Part shown: positions 37,601-49,942 of the stretch, piece by piece | Numbering within the stretch: the stretch's first letter is position 1 | Layout of the letters: each line of letters opens with the position of its first letter | NCBI GenBank assembly: GCA_018466975.1 | Contig: CM031556.1 | Span: 806,001 to 870,000 of the forward strand | Direction: 5' to 3' | From: Sparassis latifolia | Lineage: Eukaryota; Basidiomycota; Agaricomycetes; Polyporales; Sparassidaceae | Length of the DNA: 64,000 bases | Translations under genes and position numbers: made by a program | Notes under the pieces: generated by a model | What the model was told of the DNA's origin: nothing | Seen by the model: the letters and a program-made list of their open reading frames with translations, nothing else | The model's database searches: none

Positions 37601-38711
37601 TTGACATCATCGGGTCTTCAGTGATCCCAACGCCATTGGCTACACCTCCATCACCTTGACCTGCCAGAGATAGAGATGCCATACTCCCGCTAACGTTGTC
37701 CGCGGAAACCGAACCCCGACCTGTAGTGGCTATTGGAGGATCGGGACGTGGGCTCGGTGTAGGTTGAGCAGCTGCATTATCACCACCACGAAGGTGTTCT
37801 GGACTGGGAGGAGCACCTCCTTCCTCTTCTTCCTTGATGTAAGATTCATTGGAATCACGTCCAGCATCGCTCGTGTCCCTCTCTGGACGTCCGGATGATG
37901 TTCCGCCAGGCTTTGCCAAGGCGTCGGAAGCTCTACGCCTTGACGACCATGACTCACTCAGTACACCATCGAAACCAGGAGTCTGTCCGATACGAGTCCT
38001 AGGAGAAGGGAGTCCAGTTTCGCGCGGCGAAGCCAAAGGCCCTTGCATGGAAGATAAGGATAATTTTCTGGGAATTGTGAGGGGTTGCGCTTCTGCTCGC
38101 GGTTGTTTAGGTTGTATCCAGAGAGTACGACGAGAACTCACCTGTACTATCCCGCCTTCTGCCCACGAATCCGCCCAGACGTTCACGCATGGGGCTACCA
38201 GCTCCAGACGTTGTATGGTTAAGTTTCGGGCGATCTCCGAGAGAAGGGGTGGCGAGAGGAGACAAGTAGTCTGTAGATTGACGTCGGCGGATCTCAGAAT
38301 TCAGCGATCCCGCGAAAATCTGCACGTTCACGGCGATGAGTTCACGCCGTGACCGGAAACATACGGAAAGCGGTGATTGACCTTCTTCTCCACCTCGCCC
38401 ATTTCCTTGAGCCCAATAGGATCGCAGCCCACCTCACGAACAATCCCCTCCCACCTCTCCACCTCTAGGCCCAAGCCACCTTTGCCACCACCCTCCTTAT
38501 AGATGCGGAGCAATTCTTCCTTAGAATATCGGAAGGGATGAACGACGTCGCGTCGTTCCGGCTGGGGGTTAGCAGTAGGAGTGACCAGCGCAGAGTATGT
38601 AGACGCTCCAGGAGGTACAGGCGAGCTCGCGAGAGGTGGGGACGGCGCAGGACGGGAACCTTGCTTCGTGCGCATCCACTCTGGACCAAAGTGCATCATG
38701 GTGGTGGTCAT
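34684..38711 (-). CDS. GYF-domain protein (Smy2/GIGYF type)
   Basis: A cytoplasmic adaptor that binds proline-rich partners through its GYF domain; Smy2/GIGYF proteins act in mRNA decay, translation repression and vesicle transport. The start is an ATG at 38711 (MTTTMMHFGPEWMRTKQ; an ATG five codons on is possible). The N-terminal region has FRYSKEELLRIYKEGGG. The GYF domain is unmistakable after splicing: VEWSYLDPQGQIQG joined to PFRADLMQRWHDEGYFSPN and TLDSEW-like HLDSEWMSVGEML, about 37580-37370. A long Ser/Gln/Asn/Pro-rich region follows, then a charged coiled segment (SLREIQEAETKKYEARKAAE). A C-terminal block (EFLRWLSDSLKGLN, TLDGRRFASEFVSKRKAD, SIAEVVKAQPKPAQNEWGGF, VVNKKKKGGRA) ends at 34684. 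An intron about 36850-36910 joins GFGG to MDGITTSSADSV in frame. Length (about 1150 residues) suits the fungal family. Confidence 0.9.
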
Positions 38712-39049
38712 TTTGGTGACGACAAGTTTTGCGAAAGGTCGATGTGATTGACACAAATGCGGCGTAAAATGATCGCTCAGTTAGCTGGCGGCGCGTACGA
38801 GTAGAGGAGAATATGTGAAAGTAGCGATCACTAGACCTGACCCCAATTGTAACCAGAGAATCTACACGCGGCATGACTAACCTCAGGGCCGGCGCCGCCG
38901 CCCCGCAAAGTCCATCTCCTCATTTTCTACACGTTTTGACGGGAGAGTGCTGCAACCCGCAACATGCAGTGACATCGACACAGGTGAGACGCCCTTGCAA
39001 TGACATTATCAAAATATGTCAAAAAATATGTACACTCCGTCCCATCGCT

Positions 39050-41507
39050 CTAGGAATATACTCGCCATTTGCTTACAGGAATTGCTGCAACCACGAGGTA
39101 AGTTGAATGATCGATGATGCATTAGGCGAGCGAAACGCACCTTGGAGTCTACGCGCTGTGGGGATCATGTAGGAGATAACGGATAACAGGCCCAAACCTA
39201 GACAAATGCCCGAGACAATGTAGTAGCCATCCTGTTCGGTGACACATTCCCCTCCTAGTTCGGCACATGATGTCTTCCCGTGTTCAGAAACACACTCGGC
39301 CGCTATAAGGGCAATGAGCAGACATCCTAAGAATCACGGAACAATCATGTACAAACCTTTGACAGATAAGTCATGACCAATTTTACACGTCGCGATACTG
39401 AAGAAATCGACCCCTGCACGGCACGGCCATTCAGTCATGAACCTAAAATAGACAGAACCGACATACCCTTGAGAACGAAGAACTTTGGCCACGTTCCACC
39501 GAGGTTGGAGAAAGTATTCAAGAGCTACATTGACGGTCAAGCGCGAAGCCAGCGTGCATGGAAGATGGCACATACGGTCATGTATGTTCCACCAACAACT
39601 GGGTCTGAAATGCGGGTATGGAACGCGGAGATACCGCCGAATTGAATCGTACTGGAGAAGGTCGGGACATTTACTAGGACTCGCGTTGTCAAGGACGGTC
39701 AACTTACGATGAGAACGAACCCGCTACGGTCTGTACAATCAGCACTATGAAGAAGCCAGTGGAGATTGGTGGTTTGGGGAAATAATACACGATTAGTGTG
39801 GCCGTGAGAGTCAGAGTCAAGCGGGGCCAATAAGCATACGTCCACGCTCGCAGAGGCTTTTCACCACGAGACCATCTTCCGGCGAGCCAACCTCCAAATA
39901 TTTGGAACGGGAAGTCTATGAGGACGGTAACAGCCAGGTCTTCCCGACCCAGACCTTTCTCCACCATCTTGAGTTGGGAGACAGCATCGTTTGCTTGGAA
40001 GCCAATCTTAGCAAATAAGTGCACAATCAATAGAGTCTGCACGTCTACACAGCAAATTAAGCAAGGAAACATAACTGAAAATAGGTCAACGTACGTCGCA
40101 ATTTACAGATTGTCCACATGTCCAAGTAGACTGACTTTATGCTGATGTCCTCGTCAGAAGTCTCTTTGCCCTGGTCCATTGATAAAGATCTCAGTGTAGC
40201 ATGTATATTGGACCCTGGGACAATCACTTGCCTCTCTCTTGAATAATAGCCAGATTGTGACCAGAAATGAGGCTGCACTGCAAAACAAGAGGTAGCCGCT
40301 CAAAGTCAACCGGGGAATATGCCATTTCTCGCTGCAAATAATTAAGCGAATTTGATAAGCCAGGTAAACAATTACAACGCACGCGAAAGCCTCGCTGTTT
40401 AAAGCAAGGAAGACAGTATATGACAGTAGGTACCCTGAATTGAGACCTATTGTCTGGCAAGTGGCCGCGTAAGGTAGGTTCTCTTCAGAGAGCAGGGTCA
40501 GAGCCCAGCCTGACAATTGCATCGTCAACATGGAGACATCGAAACTGAGTTCCTAGCCTTTCCCTCACCGTCCACCGCAATGTCTGCATTGCCAAGTCAG
40601 TACGAATATTGCGATGTCGAGAGAAGAGGGTGAACCTTGTGTTGCAGAAAAGAGCACGAGGCCGGTGAACGCCGCCGTCAACTCGTATAGATGTTCTGCG
40701 GGCTGCGACGAAATCAACGGGGCCCGTCAACGATCCCAGAGAAAAGAAGACCGACGTGTTCCATCATCTCTTCGGCCCGGAATGAGAGCGCGAGCATTAT
40801 GGTTCCAATAATTAGTTGCATGGGTATGATCCAGGACTTGCGACGACCGAAGGAACGGAAGAACATCGAATCAACGATGGGTGACCATAATAGCTTGAGA
40901 GAATATGGATAGCTCGACAAGGAAAACACAGCAAGTTGCGAATAAGATAAATGTTCACGTAGAATGAATGGTATCGACCCTGTACCGCTTGGATGAGTGA
41001 GGGTGAACAAGGTCTATACGATCCCATACCTAGAGCAAGTCCTAACTGCATGTATCGTGTGAGCGAACATGATGACGGGAAAGAGCATCAAACTCACGGG
41101 AAATCCTTGTATTAGATCTTTCCAACGCGTTTAGTGACACATATGCAAAGAAGAGAAGTGGCAGTCTCACAAAGAATGACTAGCAACACCATCGCACTCG
41201 TGTCTTGCACAGGATGTTTCACACTAAGCAGTGATTCCCCAACCGCGACGCCATTCCCCGCCTCCCGCCGCTCATCTTCATCCAGTAGACTCAACTCAAC
41301 TTCATCTAGTTGCCCGTCTGACGGTGTCCACCTATGATGGCCACTTCGCGGCGTCTTCGGCGTGCGCGGCAGAATTTGGATGCTCTCCAAGGATGTGGAG
41401 AGAGCTTTGGGGGGCATTTCCTCGTGGTCGTCTGGATGTGAGTTGTCTTGTTGAACCCTCTGGCGCCGCCTGGGATGATGGGGGGGATCGTTTTGATGAG
41501 TAGTCAT
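39050..41507 (-). CDS. Acetyl-CoA transporter, AT-1/SLC33 family
   Basis: A polytopic ER-type membrane protein (Acatn family, major facilitator fold) expected to carry acetyl-CoA into the secretory pathway lumen. The start ATG at 41507 (MTTHQNDPPHHPRRRQRVQQ) opens a hydrophilic, Ser/Pro-rich N-terminus of about 95 residues. Membrane segments then follow, with family signatures: GSIPFILREHLSYSQLAVFS, SYPYSLKLLWSPIVDS, FGRRKSWIIPMQ, LSGWALTLLSEENLPYAATC, QTIGLNSGYLLSYTVFLALN, KIGFQANDAVSQLKMVEKGL, GREDLAVTVLIDFPFQIFGG and WAYAYWPRL-like WTYAYWPRLTL. The C-terminus reads IPTARRLQ, then after an intron AIPVSKWRVYS with stop at 39050-39052. More than ten short introns. The EENLPYAATCQTIG and ISDPVVGGTYMT motifs make the family call firm. 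Confidence 0.92.
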
Positions 41508-42497
41508 GCAATCAAGTACTGTAGTGAAACGACCTATAGGTTCAGTCACGCGTCAGAGGCCTCGCGAACTGAACCCGCTTCGGCGCTTAAGCGTTTGTAA
41601 CGTGTCACGAAAGAGGATGTACGTGGCGGGCGCCTGCGCCTGAGTCACAGGTCACTCCTACCTATAGACCACCACCACCACCACCACCACCGTTACTGTT
41701 ACCGTTACCGCGCCGACACTACAGTCTGTTCACAGTGGCAATCCTGCCGTGACTTGTCCCGCTCACGGTGGGGTTCGACGCAGGGACTGCCGGTGCCAGA
41801 AAATATTAAAACCACATCAGCCCCTATTATTCGACATTTTGACGTTCACCATCTGATGCTTTTGCTTTATTCTTTTCTCTTCCTCAGTGCACTGTCAACT
41901 CGGTGCCATGTCCTCTGCATCCAGGAGACTCTGTCTCAATAGGGGCTCCGACTGATACACACCATTCTCGTGCGATGCCTCTCAGTGCCGTTCTCTCCTC
42001 CCCTATCGATTTTTCGTCATTCAACTTTCCATCGACCCCAGTTGCATTGGAAGCAATCACCTTCGCAAGCCCTCTTGCAGTACAACATCATCTGTTGTGC
42101 ACCTTGATTGGTGACCATCTGATGACTGGCCATCATTGGGAGGACATGGATCATGGATCATGAAGGATTGAAGTTGGAGCCAGTGAGTTTGTGAGGGCTG
42201 CATTTGTATTCATGCGATTTGTGCCGTGGATGACTGGGAAGAATGATGGACTTCATGGCTGCGGGACTTCGGAATGCTTACAGGTACTTCAAGGAGAACA
42301 GGTGCATAGCGAGCTTCAGCAGAGCTGCAGAAGGACTTTACTATTGCATTACTTTACTTTACTTTACCATACATACTTTAGCTGTAGCTGACGAGGTGCC
42401 TTTCTGTACCTGAGCCACATAGTTGGCGTAGTCAGCTAATTTCATACGTTTCCACTGAAGAAGAAAACATGTCACAGGTCACAAACTGTGAACCTAA
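41508..42497. other. Intergenic up to the Plavaka-like element
   Basis: It contains a trinucleotide microsatellite (41668-41691) and a short TTTAC repeat about 42346-42366. The frame at 41903-42163 has no recognisable features. The TAA target duplication of the element is at 42495-42497. Confidence 0.4.
41668..41691 (+). repeat. (ACC)8 microsatellite
   Basis: Eight uninterrupted ACC units, followed by an imperfect GTTACC repeat. It lies upstream of the divergent transporter gene. Confidence 0.9.
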
Positions 42498-42513
42498 GGG
42501 CCTGATCGGTAGC
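42498..42513 (+). repeat. Left terminal inverted repeat of the Plavaka-like element
   Basis: GGGCCTGATCGGTAGC, the exact complement of 50680-50695; preceded by TAA. Confidence 0.9.
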
Positions 42514-43137
42514 TCGAGCACCTAGCGCTATTTTGAAAATACACCTGCCAAACGACAAAAAACGGTTTTTTCACCGCGTTCAGGCCCTTGCTAGCTGGGT
42601 AACGAATAGATCGGCCTAGGCGATATGGTTGGTCGATCCAAGGGCATGCTCTCCTTCAGATAGCGAATAGGTGTGAGCACGCGGGAAAGCCCGATACGGT
42701 TGCGCGTCTGCCACATCAGGCATTCTCGATACCAGCTACATCTCGACTAGCTCAGTAGTTCATTATATGTTCGGCACCTCTAAATACATCAAATTTTTAC
42801 CTGTCAAAAAGTTACTGATTCATGCGCGAAGTTGCTCGACTTCTGAGGTGGGGACTTACGTGGCTTCAATCTCGAGTGAGTACTAGTACTTTGACCTTTC
42901 CCGTCAATCAACCACCTCCTCGCTGCGCATTTGGGACCCCACACAACACTCACGTTGGAACTGCAATACACCCACATATGAAGTAGCCGTGCATATACGT
43001 ACGCCGTGTAGTGACGCGAAGGAACAGGTCGCGCATTACGCTTAAGGCTATGTCGCACGCGAGACCGGTATGTCACTAGCCTGCACAGCGACATTTAGCT
43101 CACATGATTATAGAACACAGGCCGGTACAGGCTTGTC

Positions 43138-46100
43138 ATGTGCGATTGCATCCGTTGTGGTGGATTGGAGGTACCGTACTACCTGTGGCAACAGCACAAG
43201 GAGCAAGATGCATTTGCGACCACAGCCTTTGCTGCGCGTGGATGTGCAAACGTAGCTTCCGCGTCATCGCATGTCGTAACAGGTGTAACCATGGCCTCTC
43301 ATGGTCGAGGACAAAGGTACGGACCCACTGCGGCACTACGCGGACGAGGGGTATCACTTCGAAGTCAAGGTGTGGGCCGAGGCAGCACCCTCCCGAGCAT
43401 TCCACGCAAGCGATCGAGTTCACCTTCATTTCATTCGGGTCCGCTTCCACACCCTACAGCTCGTGCAGCACAAGCAGCATCTTTCCCGCTCATGGGTGAT
43501 GTTCCTATGGAGCCTCTTGGACCAGATATTCCCGATGATTCCAGCCCTTTATTCGACATGCGCACCCCTTCACCAGTCGTGTTCGCGGCATCAGTTGACC
43601 CAGATGCAGTTGGAATATCCCCCGCTTTGCATTCCCACACTCCTGTTCACATGTCGCGAAGTCCTAGCCCCTCATAGGTCGGCGCTGCGCTATGACACCA
43701 GATGTCAGGTCTGGAAAGAAGTCCAGCGTGTCCTTAGGATGTCTGGTCTGGACCCGGAGAGTGTCCCTGTCATGGGCAATGCTGACATGTCAACTCCAGA
43801 ACGACAAGAGAGCGTCACAGCAGCCGGTGCAGAAATACGCGCGACCTGTGTCGCACAGCCTCCAGAGCATGAGCTCGACGATCCGGATTCATTCATAGAT
43901 ACAAGGAAGTTACCGCCGCTCGGAACGCGGCTATCTGATGAACGCGCATATCTCGAATCCCATCCGAAATGGTTCGTACGTGCAATATTGATGGTTGTGG
44001 GTATCCTACACACAAAGTACCATGTTACCTTTCGAGCGTCGTCGTTGATTCTTTATGCAATCCGCGCGATTTTCATCGCACTCCGCCTGTTAAACAAGGA
44101 CGACTCGATGCCTGCAACGCTCACCACTCTCCTGAAATGCCTCGATTTGAAAGATCGCTTCCATGTTCTACCTGTTTGCAAGGCATGCAAATCTCTCTTC
44201 GAGCCGACGATCAACCGCAAGTCAGCATGCCCTAAATGCGGGGAGAAGTTGTTTCCTCCTAGCGAACATGCAGCGGTTCGCGAGCTTCGACGTCTTCTTG
44301 GCAGAGATCCACCCAAACCTCCCCCCATTCTCGCGGCTCCGTATGCACCACTCTCAGCTGAGATCGCCGACTTCTTAAGTCGCCCTGGTATGGACAAGGA
44401 GGTGGTGGCATGGGAGACAGAACCTTCACTTCCAGGCAGGTACTCGCGCATCATGGATGGTGATGTTTGGAAGACGCTCCCGGGTCCTGACAAGAAGCCA
44501 TTCTTCAGTAAGGATGAAAGTAGGCTTCCGGAGATTCGGATTGGTGTGTCTATGAGTCTGGATTGGTACGTTGTTCTCTGCGACATGTGTACATAATAAT
44601 GGGGCTCATGGTAATCATCATCAGGTTCTCCTGCTCACGTACATCTTTCGCGCCATCGCATTCTTCAGGCCCGATGGCCTTTTGCGTACAGAACCTACGC
44701 GAAAGTGTCAAGTTAGTCCCGTTTATTTGGTGTAACTTGCATTTGTACTTACTGATTTCTCGCCAGATATGGACCACAAAATATCCTCGTTTGTGCGATG
44801 ACACCGGGTCCTACAGAACCAACAGCGGAGCAAGTACAAAATTATCTCAAGCTTGTTGTTGACGACTTGTTGAATCTGTACGAGAACGGTGTTATCATGA
44901 AGACGCCTTCACATCCAGATGGTGAGTCCACTCTATTTGTACGAAAATATTACCAACTAACATGGACTCAAGGTATCTGTGTTCGTGTTGCCCTCGTAGC
45001 TGTTGTCTGCGATCATCCTGCGATGTGCAAGGTCAGTGGGTTCGCCGACAAGAATCATGCTGAGGTACCGTGCACGAAGTGTCATGTGAAGCAGAACCAG
45101 ATGTTCTCGGACGAAGGGTTATCCAATGGTACTTAGTCATTTCCAACTTGGCATGCTTGGCTGACACACCTCAATAGGTTTTCCACTGCGCAATGGTGAG
45201 GATCACAAGCGGTTAGCACGAGAGTGGAAAACGCTGTCATCAGAGGCGGAGCGTGCTGAGTTCTTCAAGGCTCACGGTGTTCGCTGGACGGAGCTTGCTC
45301 GCCTACCGTATTTCGACCCAGTTCGCATGACCGTGATAGACCCCATGCACAACTTTCTACTTGGTGAGCAGGGAACAAGCCTGCGTGATTATATGCTTAT
45401 CAGACTTCACAGGTGTTGTTAAAAATCAGTGGTACGGGCGATGGATAAAGTGTAATGCTCTCCGTGCAAACACTCCAAAGACGAAGCGTGAACTCGCTAT
45501 CATGCATGAGTTTCTCGAGACGGTGAGTGCAAAACGATGTATACGAATCAACCCTTCTGATATAAATTATCAGTTTGAGTCACCTCCATGGGTGGGACGG
45601 CTTCCGCTCCATGTCGGCGAACCTGCCGGTGGATCGCTTTCTGCAGATGAATACAAGGCTCTAGCTATTATCGTTGGCCCCCTGATTGTAAGTCTCTTTT
45701 ACTAGTGCTTCGTGAATAAAGAAGCATTATTTATTATTCTGTAACAATGTAGCTACCGGTGATATGGGAAGAGTTCTGTCCAGAAGCGAAGGAGGACCAT
45801 CAGAAAGCACTGAAGAAATGGAGAAAGGCAAAGAAGAAATGGGAGAAGGATACGCAGGAATGGGAACGCATCCAGCATGCACAGGAGACATCGGCCAAGA
45901 CGACAAGGGGTGATGTCACTGCATCATCATCGACAGCAGAACAAGTACCCCAAAGTGAAATCGGCCAGGAACAGACATCAGGAAGAGTTCCGGAGGTGCC
46001 TAGTCCTACGGCAACTCGAGAGGGAGCTTCTTCAAGTACGGTTGCATCCACGAAAAAGGGCAAGAAGGTCAAGGACCCTGGTCCGGCGCCCGAAGAGCCT

Positions 46101-47445
46101 CGTCCACGCCTGCAGCCTGAGGAGATGCAAGCTTACATGAAGCTTGCAACGGCTTTAAAGATCCTTCTCAGCGGTTCAATCTTCGCGACACAGATTGACC
46201 GCGGTGAAAGTCTTCTCTTCGATTACTTGCACGATTTCAAAAGGGTACGCACGCACATCACATATGAATGTCTGTGTGACTGAACTCAAATTTCTAGCTG
46301 TATGGTGGTGACGGGCTGATGCCAAACCATCATTTCGCGGTTCATATAGCCGCACAGATACGAGATTATGGACCAGTCTACAGTTTCTGGTCCTTCCTAC
46401 CTGAACGACTTAACAAACTTCTGAAAGGTTTTCATTTGAACAATTGGGGTGGCGGGCAACTGGAGATCAGCATGTTGCGTGCCTTCAAACGAGACGCACA
46501 GATTCACTCTATGGTAATTTACTTGTTTTAATCTGTCCTTTTGATATGAACCTCGCTGCAGGTTCATTATGTATCGCAATCTAAAGGTACGTCAGACGGT
46601 GATATATCTGCTCACATTGCACAGCATCTCCTGCACGAAAATCGTGAGGCCCGTGGAACGGTTGAGTCCATTGCGCAGGAATTGGCATATGTCGCAGATG
46701 ATGGTAAGATTCACCGTTATGTAGTCAGCGACACTCACTAGCGTTCTTCATTAACAGTGCTATCTCTCTTGCTTGGCCCTCCTTCAAATCAAGGTGTCAA
46801 GCTGTCAGACCGCACTAGAGCTTCCCTCTATAAGCTCTATAACCATGATCACAAGCAAGTCTACTATCCGACAGAGGCAAATGTGCCTCGCAGCGCACAC
46901 TTTCTGCAACAGTATGGTCAGGTGCATGACTATGCACTGGTTGATGGTCGACGAATTACGCCTGTGACACACTCTAGCAAATTGTCTGCTGCGTCTGCCA
47001 TCGTCAAAGTAGACCTCAATGGGAATATCCTGGCTGGTGAAGTGATGTCTGTCTTCGAGCACTTTCAAGGTGGCGTTACTGGCGATACGGTCTTCACTGA
47101 GATGCGATGGATGAAGCGACTTGATCGGGTTCCCATTTCGGATGACATCTGGAGTGATTAGTGCGTTATTATCCCTGCATTTCGGTGGCTAACTAATTTA
47201 ATAGTCCCGAGTCCCGAGCTTGAGACTGAATTCTGGGAGTATCAAAAATACCATGCAGATGCTGATGGCCCACCTGCGGTCATACCACTCAGGATGATTC
47301 GTTGCCAGCTTGCACGTGGAAAATTTCATTCGCCCAAAATGTGGATGACAACGTCCCTGGAGCGCGTAGGTCGTGTTTGTTATTTAATTGCACTTGTATT
47401 AATCATGTTCTATAGCATGCTGTCTCATTCACGACAGAGGATTAA
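43138..47445 (+). CDS. Plavaka/Tnp2-like transposase with a 34-bp insertion
   Basis: The transposase of the surrounding element. It starts MCDCIRCGGLEVPYYLWQQH, a CxCxxC...H zinc-finger-like N-terminus typical of these proteins, followed by a Ser/Pro-rich stretch. The frame then changes at a 34-bp segment (43669-43702); bridging it leads directly to VWKEVQRVLRMSGLDPESV. Later motifs: CKACKSLFEPTINRKSACPKCG (zinc ribbon), APSHSSGPMAFCVQN, YGPQNILVCAMTPGPTEPTA, VALVAVVCDHPAMCKVSGFA, EVPCTKCHVKQ, FKAHGVRWTELARLPYFDPV, RMTVIDPMHNFLL (acidic D/H core), WYGRWIKCNALRANTPKTK, GRLPLHVGEPAGGSLSADEY, then FWSFLPERLNKLLKGFHLNN and YALVDGRRITPVTHS. Introns are short GT-AG. The C-terminus is unclear: after TTSLER the spliced frame stops at 47443-47445, yet protein-like sequence (EPFISIGINSEDIHKPPSSW) follows in another frame to about 47570. 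The copy is probably not functional as it stands. Confidence 0.87.
43669..43702 (+). repeat. 34-bp copy of hydrophobin-like gene sequence inside the transposase
   Basis: Identical to 51185-51218 over 34 bases (starts CCCTCATAGGTCGG). It introduces TAG into the transposase frame. It starts at a codon boundary of the upstream frame (43669) and ends one base before a codon boundary of the downstream frame (43703), so it alone explains the frame change. Confidence 0.85.
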
Positions 47446-47757
47446 GCAGAGACTTAGAACCCTTCATCAGCATCGGCATCAACAGCGAGGATATACACAA
47501 GCCGCCCTCCTCTTGGCTAGAACAGAATGGCGTCAAAACAGCGCCCTCACTGCTCATTGGCCCAAGTATTTCAGTACGTGTTCTGTATACTTCAGCCTAT
47601 GCACCGTTCAAATTTGGTAACATTTGATTTCCCTACAGTACTTATTACATCGATGTAGGAGACATGGACAATGCGAAAACACGATCAGGAGTGCTACTAG
47701 AATCTCGAATGGATGCAGAAGTGGCAAAGCAGGAGAAAAGCGGCAAAGCAGGAGAAA

Positions 47758-49942
47758 CTAAGTGCTCATCTCGGAGTCATTGCGAGATGACGATGACCTG
47801 GATCGAGATAGAGAGTGTGACGAAGAACGACGTGGAGAGCGAGTCTGAGAGTTGCGTGGAGAGTGGGTTTGAGAATGGCATGAAGAGCTTGAATGTACAT
47901 CCGACCCAGGGATCAGCTCTTCCTCAGCATCAGGACTGACGTCTACTCCCTGCCGAGTTTCGTTTGCACGTGTTCCGAAGCCGATGGGGTCGCCGAACGA
48001 GAACCAGTCATGCAGCGTGATTGAATGCGGGTACTTATCCTTGTGTTGCTCGTACCAGTCGCGATTGATCCCAAAGTCAAATGGAGCAATAGAAGGAGGA
48101 TCGTCACTAGACCTATTCTCCGAGTGCACCCGTTGCTTGAACTCCTGCCGGTCCTTGGGAGGCAGGTCCTCCCAGAAGTAATCCCACAGCTTGTGTAGAA
48201 TATCAGAGTACTGACGTGGTGTGTACGTCATTCAAGTTTATCACTAAATTCTTGATGCTATTGACGCACCTCCACAGAATGCCAGTTTGGCCTGATTATC
48301 TCGAAGAAGCCAAGTTTGTCAAGAACGGTATCAGGCAAGTCTCTCATCCTGGCTTCTGCTGCCAGTCGCCTCTTCCAATCCTCTTTCAGCTCGCCTGCAT
48401 CTGTATCAGGTCCAGATGCCTCGTCAGACATCATCTCATGGGTAATCAATTCCGTAGGATCAACGCCATGGCGTTGGATGTAACTGGTAACGCCAAGTGC
48501 AAGCTTCTTCGACTTCTACTCATGATCATCAATAAATGTTTGCATGAGGTAAAATGTTCATTACCTGCTTGCGGCGCTGCATTCTCCTCGTCTTTTGCTG
48601 ATTGTGTCGCAGTAACACACGCTTCCCATCCTCGACCTGTCCACGGTAGGCCTCCTTGTACCCATTCCATGATACCTTCGCAAGCTCATACACGGTGTCA
48701 GCCGTAATTCGCATCGTTGTGTTGTTCATAAAGTCCGGGCGTGTCTTCTCATCCTGCGTACAGCGGTAAGTCAATTCCTTGATCAATGTTCTCTGGCGTT
48801 GATAAATTCTTACTGAGAGTTCAGCGTAGATGATGTCGCGCACTCGTACCAGCAATCTCCGATTATCTGTATGTTTAACATCTCTGTGGAATGCGGGATT
48901 AATGTATGTTTCGCCTGTTTGCTCATTTTGTCTCTCGGGCAGGATACCGTCAACTGGAATGGGCCACTTGTCCTTGACTCCAACCCCAGTGACATTGCGG
49001 ATGCATGACGAGGTAAGTTTCTGCAAGATCAGTGAGCATTACTCATCGCTATGAAGTGCATATAGCCTACCAGAATAAATGTTCTAGCTTTGCGTTGCTC
49101 TCCAGTCAGGTCGGATACCTTTCCCTTCGTTATGTCTACGCATGGCTCATTCACGATGTTTGCAGTGTGGTCTTCAATGTTCTCATCCGTAGGATTAGGA
49201 TGGCGACGAAGGAAGCTGCGTTTAGCCACGGCGGAGGCGCCTCGCGAGGCAGAGTGAGAACCACGTGCGAAGGATGTAGCAGCAGGATCAGTGATATTCA
49301 TGGTATGTCCCTGGTGTATGCTCTGCCCTAGCTGAGCCTGACTGACACCTGGCACTGCTGGTGGGATGAACCCCGCAGCATTTTGCTGAAGCAGGGTGGT
49401 TATATGCGCAATGTTAATTCCTGGAAGAAGCTGTAGAAGTGCGGGATTGATAGCATCTCCAGGCGGGGGGGCAAATGCCGGTGGAATAGCCCCCTGGTTA
49501 GCTGGATTCGAAGGTATGTCTGTCTCGTCCTGAGTTCGTCTGCGAGATGGAGATCTAGAGCGCGAGAGCCATCGGTGTCGACTCCTGCCACAGCTAGTGT
49601 GAGTGCAGTCACATCAATTGAACTATTTACTCACCTTTCTTTGCTTTTCTTTTTCTTCCTATTGCGTGGCTGTGTCTGGTCTTCCACATGTCGCTGCCTG
49701 TCTTGCCTCCCGCGGGTAGGTCCACTGTCTCCTCTCTGGTTGTGTGATGTGGCTGATGACTCTACAGTGGAAGTGTGTTCGAAGGGCATCCCCTGTGGTC
49801 CTCCGGCAGGTTGATTTCTTTGCCATTCTGCCGTGCGTTGCTGACGGATCTGCATCAGGTATTTCTCTTGAATCGCAGCCGGCATGGTTGGCCAAAGTGC
49901 TTGCATTACGGGATCTAGGATATTGGCTGGAATTGAGCTCAT
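47758..49942 (-). CDS. Accessory protein of the Plavaka-like element, unknown function
   Basis: A multi-exon gene convergent with the transposase and wholly inside the TIRs. It starts at ATG 49942 (MSSIPANILDPVMQALWPTM), with a helical N-terminus (EKYLMQIRQQRTAEWQRNQ) and a basic stretch (RNRKKKKSKER). Further exons read NIAHITTLLQQNAAGF, then RSFLRRHPNPTDENIEDHTA, KVSDLTGEQRKART, a block rich in basic and aromatic residues (YINPAFHRDVKHTDNRRLLV; RIYQRQRTLIKELTYRC), ELITHEMMSDEASGPDTDAG, and RQYSDILHKLWDYFWEDLPP. The tail is an RS-type repeat (SPRNSQTRSPRRSSSHSLSR) ending at 47758. I recognise no domain. By position it is comparable to the second gene (TnpA-like) of plant CACTA elements, which binds element ends, but no sequence similarity is claimed. 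Confidence 0.65.

Noticed and set aside
42481..42510. 8-bp target duplication expected for a KDZ-type element
   Set aside because: The 8 bases flanking each end do not match; only TAA is shared, and the transposase is Plavaka/Tnp2-like rather than KDZ.
43301..44596. The long transposase ORF taken from its own first ATG at 43301
   Set aside because: The first 120 codons in this frame are not protein-like; the zinc-finger N-terminus lies in the other frame from 43138, and the frame change is explained by the 34-bp insertion.
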